Source of the DNA: Salinivenus lutea
GTDB taxonomy: Bacteria; Bacteroidota; Rhodothermia; Rhodothermales; Salinibacteraceae
NCBI GenBank assembly: GCA_002894685.1
Contig: NCRC01000014.1
Location: 17,906-81,905, forward strand
Length of the DNA stretch: 64,000 nucleotides
Direction of reading: 5' to 3'
Under the pieces are notes generated by a model. That model made no database searches and was not told where the DNA came from. It was given only the letters and a program-made list of their open reading frames with translations. Shown piece after piece: positions 1 through 8,632 of the stretch. The translations under genes were made by a program, and so were the position numbers. Position 1 is the stretch's first letter, and every line of letters begins with the position of its first letter.

Positions 1-73
1 TGGGTGGGGAGGAGGCGGAGCGCAGGCGAGCGAAGGAAAGGGGCGGGCCTCGCGGCGCCCAGGGCGGGGGGCG

Positions 74-835
74 TCACGCGTCGGCGGCAGCGCCCTCGGC
101 GGCCCGCCGGTCGTCCGGGGACAGGAAGTCCGGCAGTCGGTCGTGGAGCGTGCCGTCGTGGAGCGTGAGGGTGCGGTCGGCGCGGTCGAGCACGGAGCGG
201 TCGTGGGTGGCGACGAGGAGGGTGGTGTCCGTGTCGCGGACCAGGTCGCCGAGGAGGGTGAGCACCTGCTGGCCCGTTTCGTAGTCGAGGTTGCCCGTCG
301 GCTCGTCGGCCAGCACAAAGAGCGGGTCGTGGGCCAGGGCGCGGGCCACGGCCACCCGCTGCTGCTCCCCGCCCGAGAGGCGGTCCGGGAAGCTGTCGCC
401 CCGGTCGCCGAGGCCGACGTGCGCCAGCACTGCCTGGGCCCGCTCGCGCGCCTCGCCGGTGGCGGTGCCCGACAGCTCCAGGGGCAGGAGCACATTTTCC
501 GCCACCGTGAGCGTCGAGATCAGGTTGAACGACTGAAACACGAAGCCGATGTTTTCGCGCCGAAACAGCGTCCGCTCCGTTTCCGACAGTTCGGTAAGTT
601 CCGTTCCGTCCACCGTGATGCGGCCGCTCGTGGGCAGGTCGATGCCACTTACGAGGTTGAGGAGGGTGCTCTTGCCCGCTCCGCTCCGGCCCATGAGCAC
701 CACGAACGCGCCCGGCTCGATGGTGAGCGACAGGCCGCGCAGCACGGCCCGCTCCGCGTCCCCCTCGCGGTAGGTTTTCGTGACGTCGTCGAGGCGGAGA
801 AGGGGAGTAGACACGAGAGGGGCGGCGTTGGACAA
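74..835 (-). CDS. ABC transporter ATP-binding protein, LolD/MacB type
   Basis: A 253-residue ATPase subunit. It has a Walker A GRSGAGKS near residue 50, the signature LSGGEQQR near 150 and Walker [11 protein letters not shown] near 175. The spacing and the GNLD ending are those of the LolD/MacB/FtsE group, which power FtsX-like permeases for lipoprotein release or peptide and drug efflux across the envelope. No permease is visible in the 73 bases downstream, so a partner would lie beyond the left edge. The long frame opens at a TTG (835); a GTG at 814 in the same frame, giving [11 protein letters not shown], is an equally good start. The gene diverges from the ABC-2 cluster at 1094. Family assignment is firm; the substrate is unknown. 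Confidence 0.9.
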   Translation of the reverse strand: MSNAAPLVSTPLLRLDDVTKTYREGDAERAVLRGLSLTIEPGAFVVLMGRSGAGKSTLLNLVSGIDLPTSGRITVDGTELTELSETERTLFRRENIGFVFQSFNLISTLTVAENVLLPLELSGTATGEARERAQAVLAHVGLGDRGDSFPDRLSGGEQQRVAVARALAHDPLFVLADEPTGNLDYETGQQVLTLLGDLVRDTDTTLLVATHDRSVLDRADRTLTLHDGTLHDRLPDFLSPDDRRAAEGAAADA

Positions 836-1093
836 TCGACACGAGGCTGTTTGGACCTACGCGGCGGCGAGAGGTTCGCTGGGGCGGGGCAGTGTATCGG
901 ATTCGTCGATGTTGGCGGGCACGTACCGGCGCGAGCGCAGGCATCGTGTCTCTCACAGCCGCCCCGACCCACACGGGCACTCGTCGCACGGCCCGGCCGA
1001 TCCATCGTACGCCCTGCATCACGTGCGGGCGGACCCAGTGCAGACGGGGCACACCGACTCGTCCATTGTTCTCTCTCCGTTTTTCCTCCGGTT

Positions 1094-1990
1094 ATGACCC
1101 TCACGATCGAGAACGTCTCGAAGACCTACCCCAACGGCACGCGGGCCCTCCACGACGTATCGCTTGAGATTCCGGCCGGCATGTTCGGGCTCCTCGGGCC
1201 CAACGGGGCGGGCAAGTCGACCCTGATGCGGACGGTGGCCACGCTGCAGGAGCCCGACACCGGGTCGGTGCAGCTCGGGGACATCAATGTGCTGGAGGAG
1301 AAGCACGCCCTGCGCACCCGGCTGGGGTACCTGCCGCAGGAGATCGGCGTCTACGACAACGTGACGGCCGAGACACTGCTCAATCATTTTGCGACGCTGA
1401 AGGGCATTGAGGCGCGATCGGACCGCCGGGAGGTGGTCGACGCGCTCCTCGACCGGGTCAACCTGGCGGCGGCCCGCGATCAGGAACTGGGGGGATACTC
1501 GGGCGGGATGAAGCGGCGGTTCGGCATCGCCGTGGCCCTGATCGGCAATCCGGACCTGATCATCGTCGACGAGCCCACGGCGGGCCTCGACCCGGCCGAG
1601 CGCGTCCGGTTCCTCAACCTGCTCAGTGAGATTGGCGAGGACAGCGTGGTCATCCTGTCCACGCACATCGTGGCCGACGTGCGCGAGCTCTGCACGCAGA
1701 TGGCCATCATTCGGGAGGGCAACATCATCTTCGAGGGCACGCCGCAGGCGGCCGTCGCGGCCCTCGACGGGCATGTGTGGCGGAAGACCGTCACCAAGGA
1801 GACCCTGCCCGATCACGAGGCGCAGTACGACGTGATCTCGACAAAGCTGGTGGCGGGGCGGCCGGTCATCCGCGCGGTGGCCGAGCGGCGGCCCGGAGAG
1901 GGGTTCGAGCCGGCGGACCCGGACCTGGAGGATGTCTACTTCACCCGAATGAAGGGCAACCGCCTGCCCGAGACGGCCTCCGCGGCCTGA
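1094..1990 (+). CDS. ABC-2 type transporter ATP-binding protein
   Basis: A 298-residue ATPase with Walker A GPNGAGKST near residue 38, signature YSGGMKRR near 138 and Walker B IIVDEPTAGLDP near 158, followed by the H-loop LSTHIVADV. The C-terminal extension of about 80 residues is usual for ATPases serving ABC-2 permeases. It lies 49 bases upstream of a permease-peptidase fusion, which is almost certainly its partner. The frame is open upstream to base 143, but the ATG at 1094 places the N-terminus (MTLTIENVSKTYPNG) exactly where the family begins, so the upstream extension is rejected. Confidence 0.93.
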   Translation: MTLTIENVSKTYPNGTRALHDVSLEIPAGMFGLLGPNGAGKSTLMRTVATLQEPDTGSVQLGDINVLEEKHALRTRLGYLPQEIGVYDNVTAETLLNHFATLKGIEARSDRREVVDALLDRVNLAAARDQELGGYSGGMKRRFGIAVALIGNPDLIIVDEPTAGLDPAERVRFLNLLSEIGEDSVVILSTHIVADVRELCTQMAIIREGNIIFEGTPQAAVAALDGHVWRKTVTKETLPDHEAQYDVISTKLVAGRPVIRAVAERRPGEGFEPADPDLEDVYFTRMKGNRLPETASAA

Positions 1991-2039
1991 GTCCTCAGCT
2001 CCCCCTCGTCGCTTCACCCGCAGCAACCGCTCCCGCCGA

Positions 2040-5000
2040 ATGTTTTTTACGCTTGTCGGACAGGAGGTCGCCCATCGCCTCCGCCAGCTTTCCACGCACG
2101 TCTACTTCCTGATCTTCTTCGGGATTAGCTTTCTGCTCATGAGCGCGCTCGGCGGCGCGTTCAGTGACGCCAACGTCGTCATCGGGGGCATGGGGCCAAA
2201 CACCCATGTCAACGGCCCCTACGCGCTTACCGTCTCCACCCTGTTCCTAAGCCTCCTGGGGCTGATTCTGACGGCGCCGTTTATGGGGCAGGCCGTGTAT
2301 CGCGACTACGCCAGCGGCATCGATCCGCTCATCTTTACCACGCCCGTCTCGAAGGCGCAGTACCTGGGCAGTCGGTTTTTGGGCAGTGTGCTGGCCCACC
2401 TCTACCTGTACGCCGGGCTCACCGGCGGCCTCATGCTGGCGGCGGTGATGCCGTGGGTGGACCCGAGCCGGTTTGGCGACTTTTCCCTGGCGGCGTACCT
2501 GTGGCCGTACCTGGTCTTCGTCCTCCCGAACCTGCTGTGGATTGGGGGGCTGTTCGTGGCGCTCCCGGCCCTTACGCGCCGCATGCTGCCGAACTACCTC
2601 GGCGGCGTGCTCCTGTTCATGGGGTACAACATCGCGGCCGTGCTCGTGGGCGGCGATGCGCTGGAGAATAGCACCCTCGCCTCTGTGGTGGACCCGTTCG
2701 GGTTCATCTCTACGCAGCAGCTCACGCGGTACTGGACCACCGCCGAGCAAAACGCCCAGCTCGTGCCGCTGGAGGGGATGATTCTGATGAACCGGGTGCT
2801 GTGGGTGGCCGTGGGGGGAGCGATCATTGGCGGACTCTACACCGCGTTCCGGTTTGCCCACCGGTCGGACGGCTCTTCGAATGGCACAGACGACACGGAC
2901 GACGCCTCCGCGTCGCTGGCCGAGGTGGCGCCCACCGCGCTCATCCAGGCCGTCGACCTGCCGCGAGTGGCGCTCTCGGAAAGCATCGGCATGCGCCTCC
3001 GGCAGTTTGGCGCCATCGTGCGGCGGTCGTTCTGGTACGTGGTGCGCGACGTGTACTTCTACGCCATCGTGGGGGCGAGCATCCTCTTCCTCGTCGTGGC
3101 GGCCTCGCAGGCGGGCCAGATATACGGCACGCCGGTGCAGCCGGTGACCTACCAGGTGCTCGGGCAACTGAGCAGCCAGTTCACGCTCTTCATGGTGATC
3201 CTCATCACGTTCTACGCCGGGCAGCTGGTGTGGCGCGAGCGGGACGTGTCCATGCAGCAGGTGCACGATGCCCTGCCGCTCCCGAGCAGCCTGACCCTCG
3301 CCGCCAAGGGCGTGGCCCTGGGGCTCGTCTGTGCCGTGCTGATGCTCGTCGTGCTGGTCACCGGCATCGGCACGCAGCTCAGCTACGGGTTCACCGACAT
3401 CGACCTCGGCCTCTACCTGACGGAGCTCTACGGCGTGCAGCTCGTCGACTACCTGCTTTACGCCGTGCTGGCGCTGACCGTACAGGCCGTCGTCAACCAC
3501 AAGTACCTCGGCCACTTTCTCGTGGTCGGGTTTTTTGTGGCGCTGCTCTTTAGCGGCCAGCTGGGGCTGGAGCACACGCTCTGGCGCTACGGCTCGGACC
3601 CCGGCATGCCGTATTCCGACATGAACGGCTACGGCCACTTCGTCGTCGGCTTCGGGTGGCACAAGGTGCTCTGGGCCGCCGTGGCGGTCCTCCTGGCCGT
3701 CCTGGCGCGGCTGGCGTGGGTGCGGGGCGAAGATACGACGGGGGCCGTCCGCCTCGCCCAGGCCCGTCGCCGACTGACGCCCGCCCTGCTCGGCACCGCG
3801 GGCGGGGCCCTCGCCGTGGCGCTGGGGGCGGGCACCGTGATCTACGTGAACACGTCGGTGTGGAATACCGTCCGCAGCAGCGACGAGCAGGCGGCCCTGC
3901 AGGCCGAGTACGAAACCACCTACGGTCGCTACGCCGACACGCCCCAGCCCCGCATCGACGCGGCACGTCTGGACGTAGACCTCTACCCCGAGGAGCGGGC
4001 GGCCCGCCTCGCCGGCACCTACACGCTCGTCAACGACGGGGAGGCCCCAATCGACACGGCCTTTGTGGAGACCCCCGCCGATGTGCAGGTGGGTACGCTT
4101 TCGTTTGGGCGGGACGCGCAGACGGTGCGCCACGACGAGACGCACGGCGTTCGCCTCGTGCAACTGGGCACGCCCCTCGCACCGGGCGACACGACGACGC
4201 TTGCGTTTGCGACCTGGCAGCGCAACGACGGCTTTACCCACGACGGCGGACAGACGTCCATCGTCTACAACGGCACGTTTCTCAACAGCGGCGTGCTGCC
4301 CCACTTCGGCTACGACGACGGAAAGGAACTCAGCGATCGGTCGCAGCGCGAGACGTACGGCCTCGCCCCCAAGCCGCGCATGCAGTCGCGGGCCGACACG
4401 ACGGCTCGCATGCGCCCCTACGTGTCCCGCGACGCGACGTGGCTCGACTACACGGCCACTGTGAGCACGACCGCCGAGCAGACGCCCCTCGCCCCCGGCA
4501 CGCGCGATTCCGTGTGGACCGCCGAGGGGCGCCGCCACGTCCGCTTCCAGACCACCGCGCCCACGCTGGGCTTCTTCTCCTTCCTCTCGGCCCGGTACGA
4601 CACGCGACGCGCCACCTGGACGCCGCCCGCCGACACGCTGAACGGCGGCGAGGCGGTCGACCTCGAAATCCACCACCACCCCGCGCACACCTACAACCTC
4701 GACCGCATGACCGATGCGATGGAGCGGTCGCTCACCTACTACACACGCCACTTTGGCGCGTATCAGAACGAGGAGATGCGCATCGCCGAGTTTCCCCGGT
4801 ACGCCTCCTTTGCCCAGTCCTTCCTGGGCACCATCCCGTACTCCGAGAGCATCGGCTTTATCGCCCGGGTGGACCCCGAGACGGACATCGACTATCCGTA
4901 TTACATCACCGCGCACGAGGTGGCGCACCAGTGGTGGGCCCACCAGATCGTGAGCGGGCCGGTGTGGGGCGCGACGATGCTGGTCGAGTCGCTGGCGCAG

Positions 5001-5714
5001 TACAGCGCGCTTATGGTGATGGAGGAGACCTACGGACGCGAGGCCATGAAGCGGTTTTTGGAATACGAACTCGACAACTACCTGAGCGGTCGGAGCATGG
5101 AGTCCCGCGAGGAGCGCCCGCTGATGGACGCGGCCGCCGGGCAGCAGTACATCCACTACGAGAAGGGCTCGCTCGTGCTCTATGCGCTGAAGGAATACCT
5201 GGGCGAGGACACGGTGAATCGTGTTCTGCGCCGGTTCCTCCGCGACCACCGCTACGAATCGCCGCCGTTCACCACCTCCGAGGCGCTCGTGGAACGCTTC
5301 GAGGCCGCCGCGCCCGACTCGCTGGACGGCTTTGTCGGGGACCTCTTCCGCAAAATTACGCTCTACGACAACCGCGCCGTGGACGCCACCTATACCGAGA
5401 CGGACGACGGCCGCTACCGGGTCGACCTGACGGTGCGGGCCCGCAAGCAGCAGGCCGACAGCATCGGGGCCTCGCCCACGGAGAAGCCGATGGACCTCCC
5501 GGTCGAGATTGGCGTCTTTGCTGAAACGGCCGACGTAACGGCCGACGGCCAGCGCACGCTCTACCGGAACAGGCACCGGGTGACCGACGGGGAGCAGACG
5601 ATCACGGTAACGGTCGACGAGAAGCCGGCCCGCGCCGGGATCGACCCGTACACGCTGCTCATTGATCGCGAAACGGACGACAACCTCACGTCGGTGCAGC
5701 CCGCGACGGAGTAG
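2040..5714 (+). CDS. ABC-2 permease fused to M1-family metallopeptidase
   Basis: A 1224-residue fusion. Residues 1 to about 590 form two blocks of hydrophobic helices typical of ABC-2 permeases, joined by an acidic linker near 285. Residues from about 630 to 1200 are an M1 (aminopeptidase N-like) domain. The zinc motif HEVAHQWW starts at His959, with the second zinc ligand His963 and the probable third ligand at Glu983 in VESLAQY; a Tyr-x-Lys-Gly segment follows later, as expected for the catalytic Tyr. The His-to-Glu spacing is one residue longer than in aminopeptidase N. The classic GAMEN motif is replaced by a segment around IPYSESIGF. Such permease/M1 fusions are known in Bacteroidota but their substrates are not established. 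The preceding ATPase and the following DUF4097-like gene are probably co-transcribed. Confidence 0.92.
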   Translation: MFFTLVGQEVAHRLRQLSTHVYFLIFFGISFLLMSALGGAFSDANVVIGGMGPNTHVNGPYALTVSTLFLSLLGLILTAPFMGQAVYRDYASGIDPLIFTTPVSKAQYLGSRFLGSVLAHLYLYAGLTGGLMLAAVMPWVDPSRFGDFSLAAYLWPYLVFVLPNLLWIGGLFVALPALTRRMLPNYLGGVLLFMGYNIAAVLVGGDALENSTLASVVDPFGFISTQQLTRYWTTAEQNAQLVPLEGMILMNRVLWVAVGGAIIGGLYTAFRFAHRSDGSSNGTDDTDDASASLAEVAPTALIQAVDLPRVALSESIGMRLRQFGAIVRRSFWYVVRDVYFYAIVGASILFLVVAASQAGQIYGTPVQPVTYQVLGQLSSQFTLFMVILITFYAGQLVWRERDVSMQQVHDALPLPSSLTLAAKGVALGLVCAVLMLVVLVTGIGTQLSYGFTDIDLGLYLTELYGVQLVDYLLYAVLALTVQAVVNHKYLGHFLVVGFFVALLFSGQLGLEHTLWRYGSDPGMPYSDMNGYGHFVVGFGWHKVLWAAVAVLLAVLARLAWVRGEDTTGAVRLAQARRRLTPALLGTAGGALAVALGAGTVIYVNTSVWNTVRSSDEQAALQAEYETTYGRYADTPQPRIDAARLDVDLYPEERAARLAGTYTLVNDGEAPIDTAFVETPADVQVGTLSFGRDAQTVRHDETHGVRLVQLGTPLAPGDTTTLAFATWQRNDGFTHDGGQTSIVYNGTFLNSGVLPHFGYDDGKELSDRSQRETYGLAPKPRMQSRADTTARMRPYVSRDATWLDYTATVSTTAEQTPLAPGTRDSVWTAEGRRHVRFQTTAPTLGFFSFLSARYDTRRATWTPPADTLNGGEAVDLEIHHHPAHTYNLDRMTDAMERSLTYYTRHFGAYQNEEMRIAEFPRYASFAQSFLGTIPYSESIGFIARVDPETDIDYPYYITAHEVAHQWWAHQIVSGPVWGATMLVESLAQYSALMVMEETYGREAMKRFLEYELDNYLSGRSMESREERPLMDAAAGQQYIHYEKGSLVLYALKEYLGEDTVNRVLRRFLRDHRYESPPFTTSEALVERFEAAAPDSLDGFVGDLFRKITLYDNRAVDATYTETDDGRYRVDLTVRARKQQADSIGASPTEKPMDLPVEIGVFAETADVTADGQRTLYRNRHRVTDGEQTITVTVDEKPARAGIDPYTLLIDRETDDNLTSVQPATE

Positions 5715-5757
5715 CCGTTGCCCGTTCTCATTCACATTCTTTGCTCCCCCACGCGTC

Positions 5758-6642
5758 ATGACGCCCCCGCCTCGCCCCCTTCCCCTTCTTCTCGGAATTC
5801 TCCTCGCCGCCCCGCTCTCCATGCCGGGGCAGGCCCAGCCCTACGACCGCGTCGTGCAGGATACGATAGAGGGGGCGCCGGAGCAGTTCACCGTCGAAAC
5901 CGAGGACGGGCGCGTGGCGGTGGAGGCGTGGGGACGAGACGCGGTGGCGTTTACGGCGCGCATCGAATCGCCCAATGCGCCGGCGCCCGTGGAGCAGACC
6001 CGCATCGACGTGGATCGGACCGGGCCCGCCAGGTCGCTGGCGACCAACTACGAGCACGTGGAGGCCCGCTGGAGCTGGGGGCCGTCGGTCTACGGGTACG
6101 GCACCACCACGCCCCGGGTGGCCTACACGGTGAGGGTGCCGCGCAGCACGGCAATCGCCATTGAAGGGGACGAGACGGACATCGAGGTGGCAGGGCTGGC
6201 GGCCCGCCTTCGCGTCGACGTGGAGGCGGGGCGCACGCAGGTGAGGGACCAGGCCGGAGCGGTGCGGGTCGATGCCGAGGAGGGGACGGTGGGGCTGCAG
6301 GGGATTGCCGGCGACGTGGTTGCGGACATGGAGGACGGCGAGGTGCGGATGGAGAAGGTGTCCGGATCAGTGGATCTGGAGATCCAAGAGGGCGAGGCGT
6401 CTCTCCAGTTTGACTCGTTCGATGGGGGCGCCGTCGAGGCCCGGGAGGCGTCCGTGACCCTTGCACTGCCGGCGGGGCAGGGCGTTGATCTGTCGACTGA
6501 CCTGGGCGAGGAGGCCGTCCTGAACGGCCCGATGGACCTCTCCGGCATTCGGGGCGACGGGGGCGACTACACGGGGGCCGTGCGGGGCGGGGGGCCGCGG
6601 CTCCGGATCGAGCTGGTAGAGGGGACGGTTACACTTCAGTAA
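5758..6642 (+). CDS. Exported DUF4097-like beta-repeat protein
   Basis: A 294-residue protein starting with a Pro/Leu-rich signal peptide, MTPPPRPLPLLLGILLAAPL, with likely cleavage after GQAQ. The rest has short alternating segments such as SGSVDLEIQEG, DMEDGEVRMEKV and LRIELVEGTVTLQ, the parallel-beta pattern of the DUF4097 (adhesin-like) family. Such proteins often sit beside membrane regulators or ABC systems in Bacteroidota and have no assigned biochemical role. The ATG at 5758 is chosen over the upstream in-frame extension because it is followed by a good signal sequence. It begins 43 bases after the permease-peptidase stop, which suggests one operon. Confidence 0.8.
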   Translation: MTPPPRPLPLLLGILLAAPLSMPGQAQPYDRVVQDTIEGAPEQFTVETEDGRVAVEAWGRDAVAFTARIESPNAPAPVEQTRIDVDRTGPARSLATNYEHVEARWSWGPSVYGYGTTTPRVAYTVRVPRSTAIAIEGDETDIEVAGLAARLRVDVEAGRTQVRDQAGAVRVDAEEGTVGLQGIAGDVVADMEDGEVRMEKVSGSVDLEIQEGEASLQFDSFDGGAVEAREASVTLALPAGQGVDLSTDLGEEAVLNGPMDLSGIRGDGGDYTGAVRGGGPRLRIELVEGTVTLQ

Positions 6643-6677
6643 GCATCGAGCGCTCACGCAACACCCCCTCATACGCC

Positions 6678-7121
6678 GTGCATATTGCTCGCTTGACTCG
6701 ATATTGGGGGCTCGGAGTGCCCCTTCTCGTGATTCTTCTGATTCGGTGCCGGGCAGAGAAGACCGGACGTGGGACGGAGGCTGTTGCCCGCGAGATTCGG
6801 CCGTCGGTTGTTTCGGGCGAGGCGGAGGTTGACGTGAACGTGCCCCCCGGTGAGAGCGGGGGACGGCATGTGGAACTGACGTTCACCGGAGGGGCGGCCG
6901 ATCAGCCTGGCATGGATGCGGTCGCGCCGTTCGATTCGGTCCAACAACGTTTGAAGCGCCGGGCGAAAACGGTGGCGCGCCGACTGAAACGTCAGTCCGC
7001 GGAGGTCGACCGCGTGGAGCGACTGGAGATTGCATTCATGGAAAAGGCCGCCCTTGGAGGAACAAGCGTGAGCGTTGGCCCCAAGATCACGTTCCCCCGG
7101 GACGAGCTTGCGGACCTGTAA
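6678..7121 (+). CDS. Small hypothetical membrane-anchored protein
   Basis: A 147-residue reading frame on the same strand and 35 bases after the DUF4097-like gene. It opens with GTG. A hydrophobic segment (YWGLGVPLLVILLI) ends in a Cys (RCRAEK), so it could be a signal anchor or a poor lipoprotein signal. The remainder is polar, with a basic helical stretch (QRLKRRAKTVARRLKRQ) in the middle. I recognise no domain. Codon use resembles the neighbours and position suggests it ends the ABC/M1 operon, but the start and even the coding status are less certain than for the other genes here. Confidence 0.5.
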   Translation: MHIARLTRYWGLGVPLLVILLIRCRAEKTGRGTEAVAREIRPSVVSGEAEVDVNVPPGESGGRHVELTFTGGAADQPGMDAVAPFDSVQQRLKRRAKTVARRLKRQSAEVDRVERLEIAFMEKAALGGTSVSVGPKITFPRDELADL

Positions 7122-7193
7122 CCTTTCGTGCGATCAAACGGGAGACGGAGGCGTACGGACCTAGCCACGTCCTTCCGTTGATCTCCGCCTGTC

Positions 7194-8594
7194 ATGGTCG
7201 ACCCCCGCGTTGGGTTTGAAAGCCTCCGCCACGAGCTCCACGATCCGGATCTGCCGGTGCAGGGGGACTGGCCGGACTGGCTCGCCGGCACCCTCTTCCG
7301 CAACGGCCCGGCGCAGTTCGAGGTGGGAGAGGAGGAGTACGCCCACTGGTTCGACGGGCACGCCATGCTCCACGCCTTCCGGATGGGCGGCGGCACGGTG
7401 GGGTATCGCAACCGCTTCGTGCAGTCGCAGAGCCGGACGGAGGCGTTGCAGGAGGGGCGAATCGTCCGGTCTGAGTTTGCCACGGACCCGTGCATGTCCA
7501 TCTTCGGGCGGGTGATGAGCACGTTCAATCCCCAGCCCACGGACAACGCGAGCATCAACGTGGCGCGGCTCGATGACCAGTACGTCGCGCTCACGGCCAC
7601 CCCGCTCCCGGTGGCGTTCGACCCCGAGACGCTGGAGACGGCGGGGGTCGTTGAGTATGCGGACGACGTGGCGGCGGATATGTCGACGCCGCACCCGCAC
7701 GTGGAGCCGGGGACGGGGCGCCTCCTCACGCAGATGCTGTCGTTCGGGCGGCAGTGCCAGTACAAGATCGGGGCGATTCCCCCGGACAGCCGCACCCGTG
7801 AGCTGCTCGCCACGCTGTCGGTGGACCGGCCCAGCTACATGCACAGTTTTGGCATGACGGAGCACTACGTCGTCCTGTCGGAGTGGCCGCTTACGGTCAA
7901 TCCCCTGGATCTACTGCTTCGGGGCAAGCCGTTCATCGAAAACTTCGAGTGGCGGCCCGAAGGGGGCACGCGCTTTCGGGTGCTTCGCAAGCGCGACGGG
8001 GCGGAGGTGGCGACCCTTGCGGCCGCCCCGGCGTTTGGCTTTCACCACGTCAACGCCTTCGAGCGGGACGGGGCGGTGGTCTGTGACATCGTTACGTACC
8101 CCGACGCGTCCATCATCGACGACTTGTACCTCGACCGCCTGCGGAGCGACGACCCGACGCCGGGCACGGGGCATCTCCGCCGCTACACCCTCCCGCTGGA
8201 CGGCGGCGCGGCGTCGTCTCGCGTGCTCGGCGACGAGCAGATCGAGCTTCCCCGGATCCACGAGGCGGCCGCCGTGGCCCGCCCATACGAGTATGTATAC
8301 GGCATCGGGACGCGGCAGGAGGGGCAGTTCAGCGACCAGCTCGTGAAGATGGGGGTTCCGGACGGCACGACCCAGACGTGGCACGAGCCCGGCACCCATC
8401 CCGGCGAGCCGGTGTTCGTGCCGCACCCCGAGGGCACGGCCGAGGACGACGGCGTGGTGCTCTCGGTCGTTCTCGACCCGGCGGGCGAGGAGTCGTTCCT
8501 GCTCCTCCTGGACGCCGACTCGTTCACGGAGCGGGCGCGGGCGACGGTGCCCCACCCCATCCCGTTCGGCTTCCACGGCCAGTTTTTCGAGTGA
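7194..8594 (+). CDS. Carotenoid oxygenase (RPE65/beta-carotene cleavage family)
   Basis: A 466-residue seven-bladed propeller dioxygenase that cleaves a double bond in carotenoids or apocarotenoids. The N-terminal family motif LFRNGPAQFEVGEEEYAHWF is present. All four iron-binding histidines can be placed: His167 (STPHPHV), His217 (YMHSFGMTEH), His284 (FGFHHVNAFE) and His461 (FGFHGQFFE, five residues from the end), so the enzyme should be active. In a rhodopsin-bearing halophile the expected product is retinal, but the cleavage position cannot be read from the sequence. It is a single gene, convergent with the E1 gene and 72 bases after an unrelated hypothetical. No rhodopsin or carotenoid biosynthesis gene is in the window. 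Confidence 0.92.
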   Translation: MVDPRVGFESLRHELHDPDLPVQGDWPDWLAGTLFRNGPAQFEVGEEEYAHWFDGHAMLHAFRMGGGTVGYRNRFVQSQSRTEALQEGRIVRSEFATDPCMSIFGRVMSTFNPQPTDNASINVARLDDQYVALTATPLPVAFDPETLETAGVVEYADDVAADMSTPHPHVEPGTGRLLTQMLSFGRQCQYKIGAIPPDSRTRELLATLSVDRPSYMHSFGMTEHYVVLSEWPLTVNPLDLLLRGKPFIENFEWRPEGGTRFRVLRKRDGAEVATLAAAPAFGFHHVNAFERDGAVVCDIVTYPDASIIDDLYLDRLRSDDPTPGTGHLRRYTLPLDGGAASSRVLGDEQIELPRIHEAAAVARPYEYVYGIGTRQEGQFSDQLVKMGVPDGTTQTWHEPGTHPGEPVFVPHPEGTAEDDGVVLSVVLDPAGEESFLLLLDADSFTERARATVPHPIPFGFHGQFFE

Positions 8595-8632
8595 GGACGG
8601 GGCCGAAACGCGCCCTCTCCGACCGTCACATC

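Noticed and set aside
2247..5822. Antisense open frame of 1191 codons opposite the permease-peptidase gene
   Set aside because: Composition is Arg/Gly/His-rich with no domain, a typical shadow of GC-rich third positions in the real gene on the other strand.
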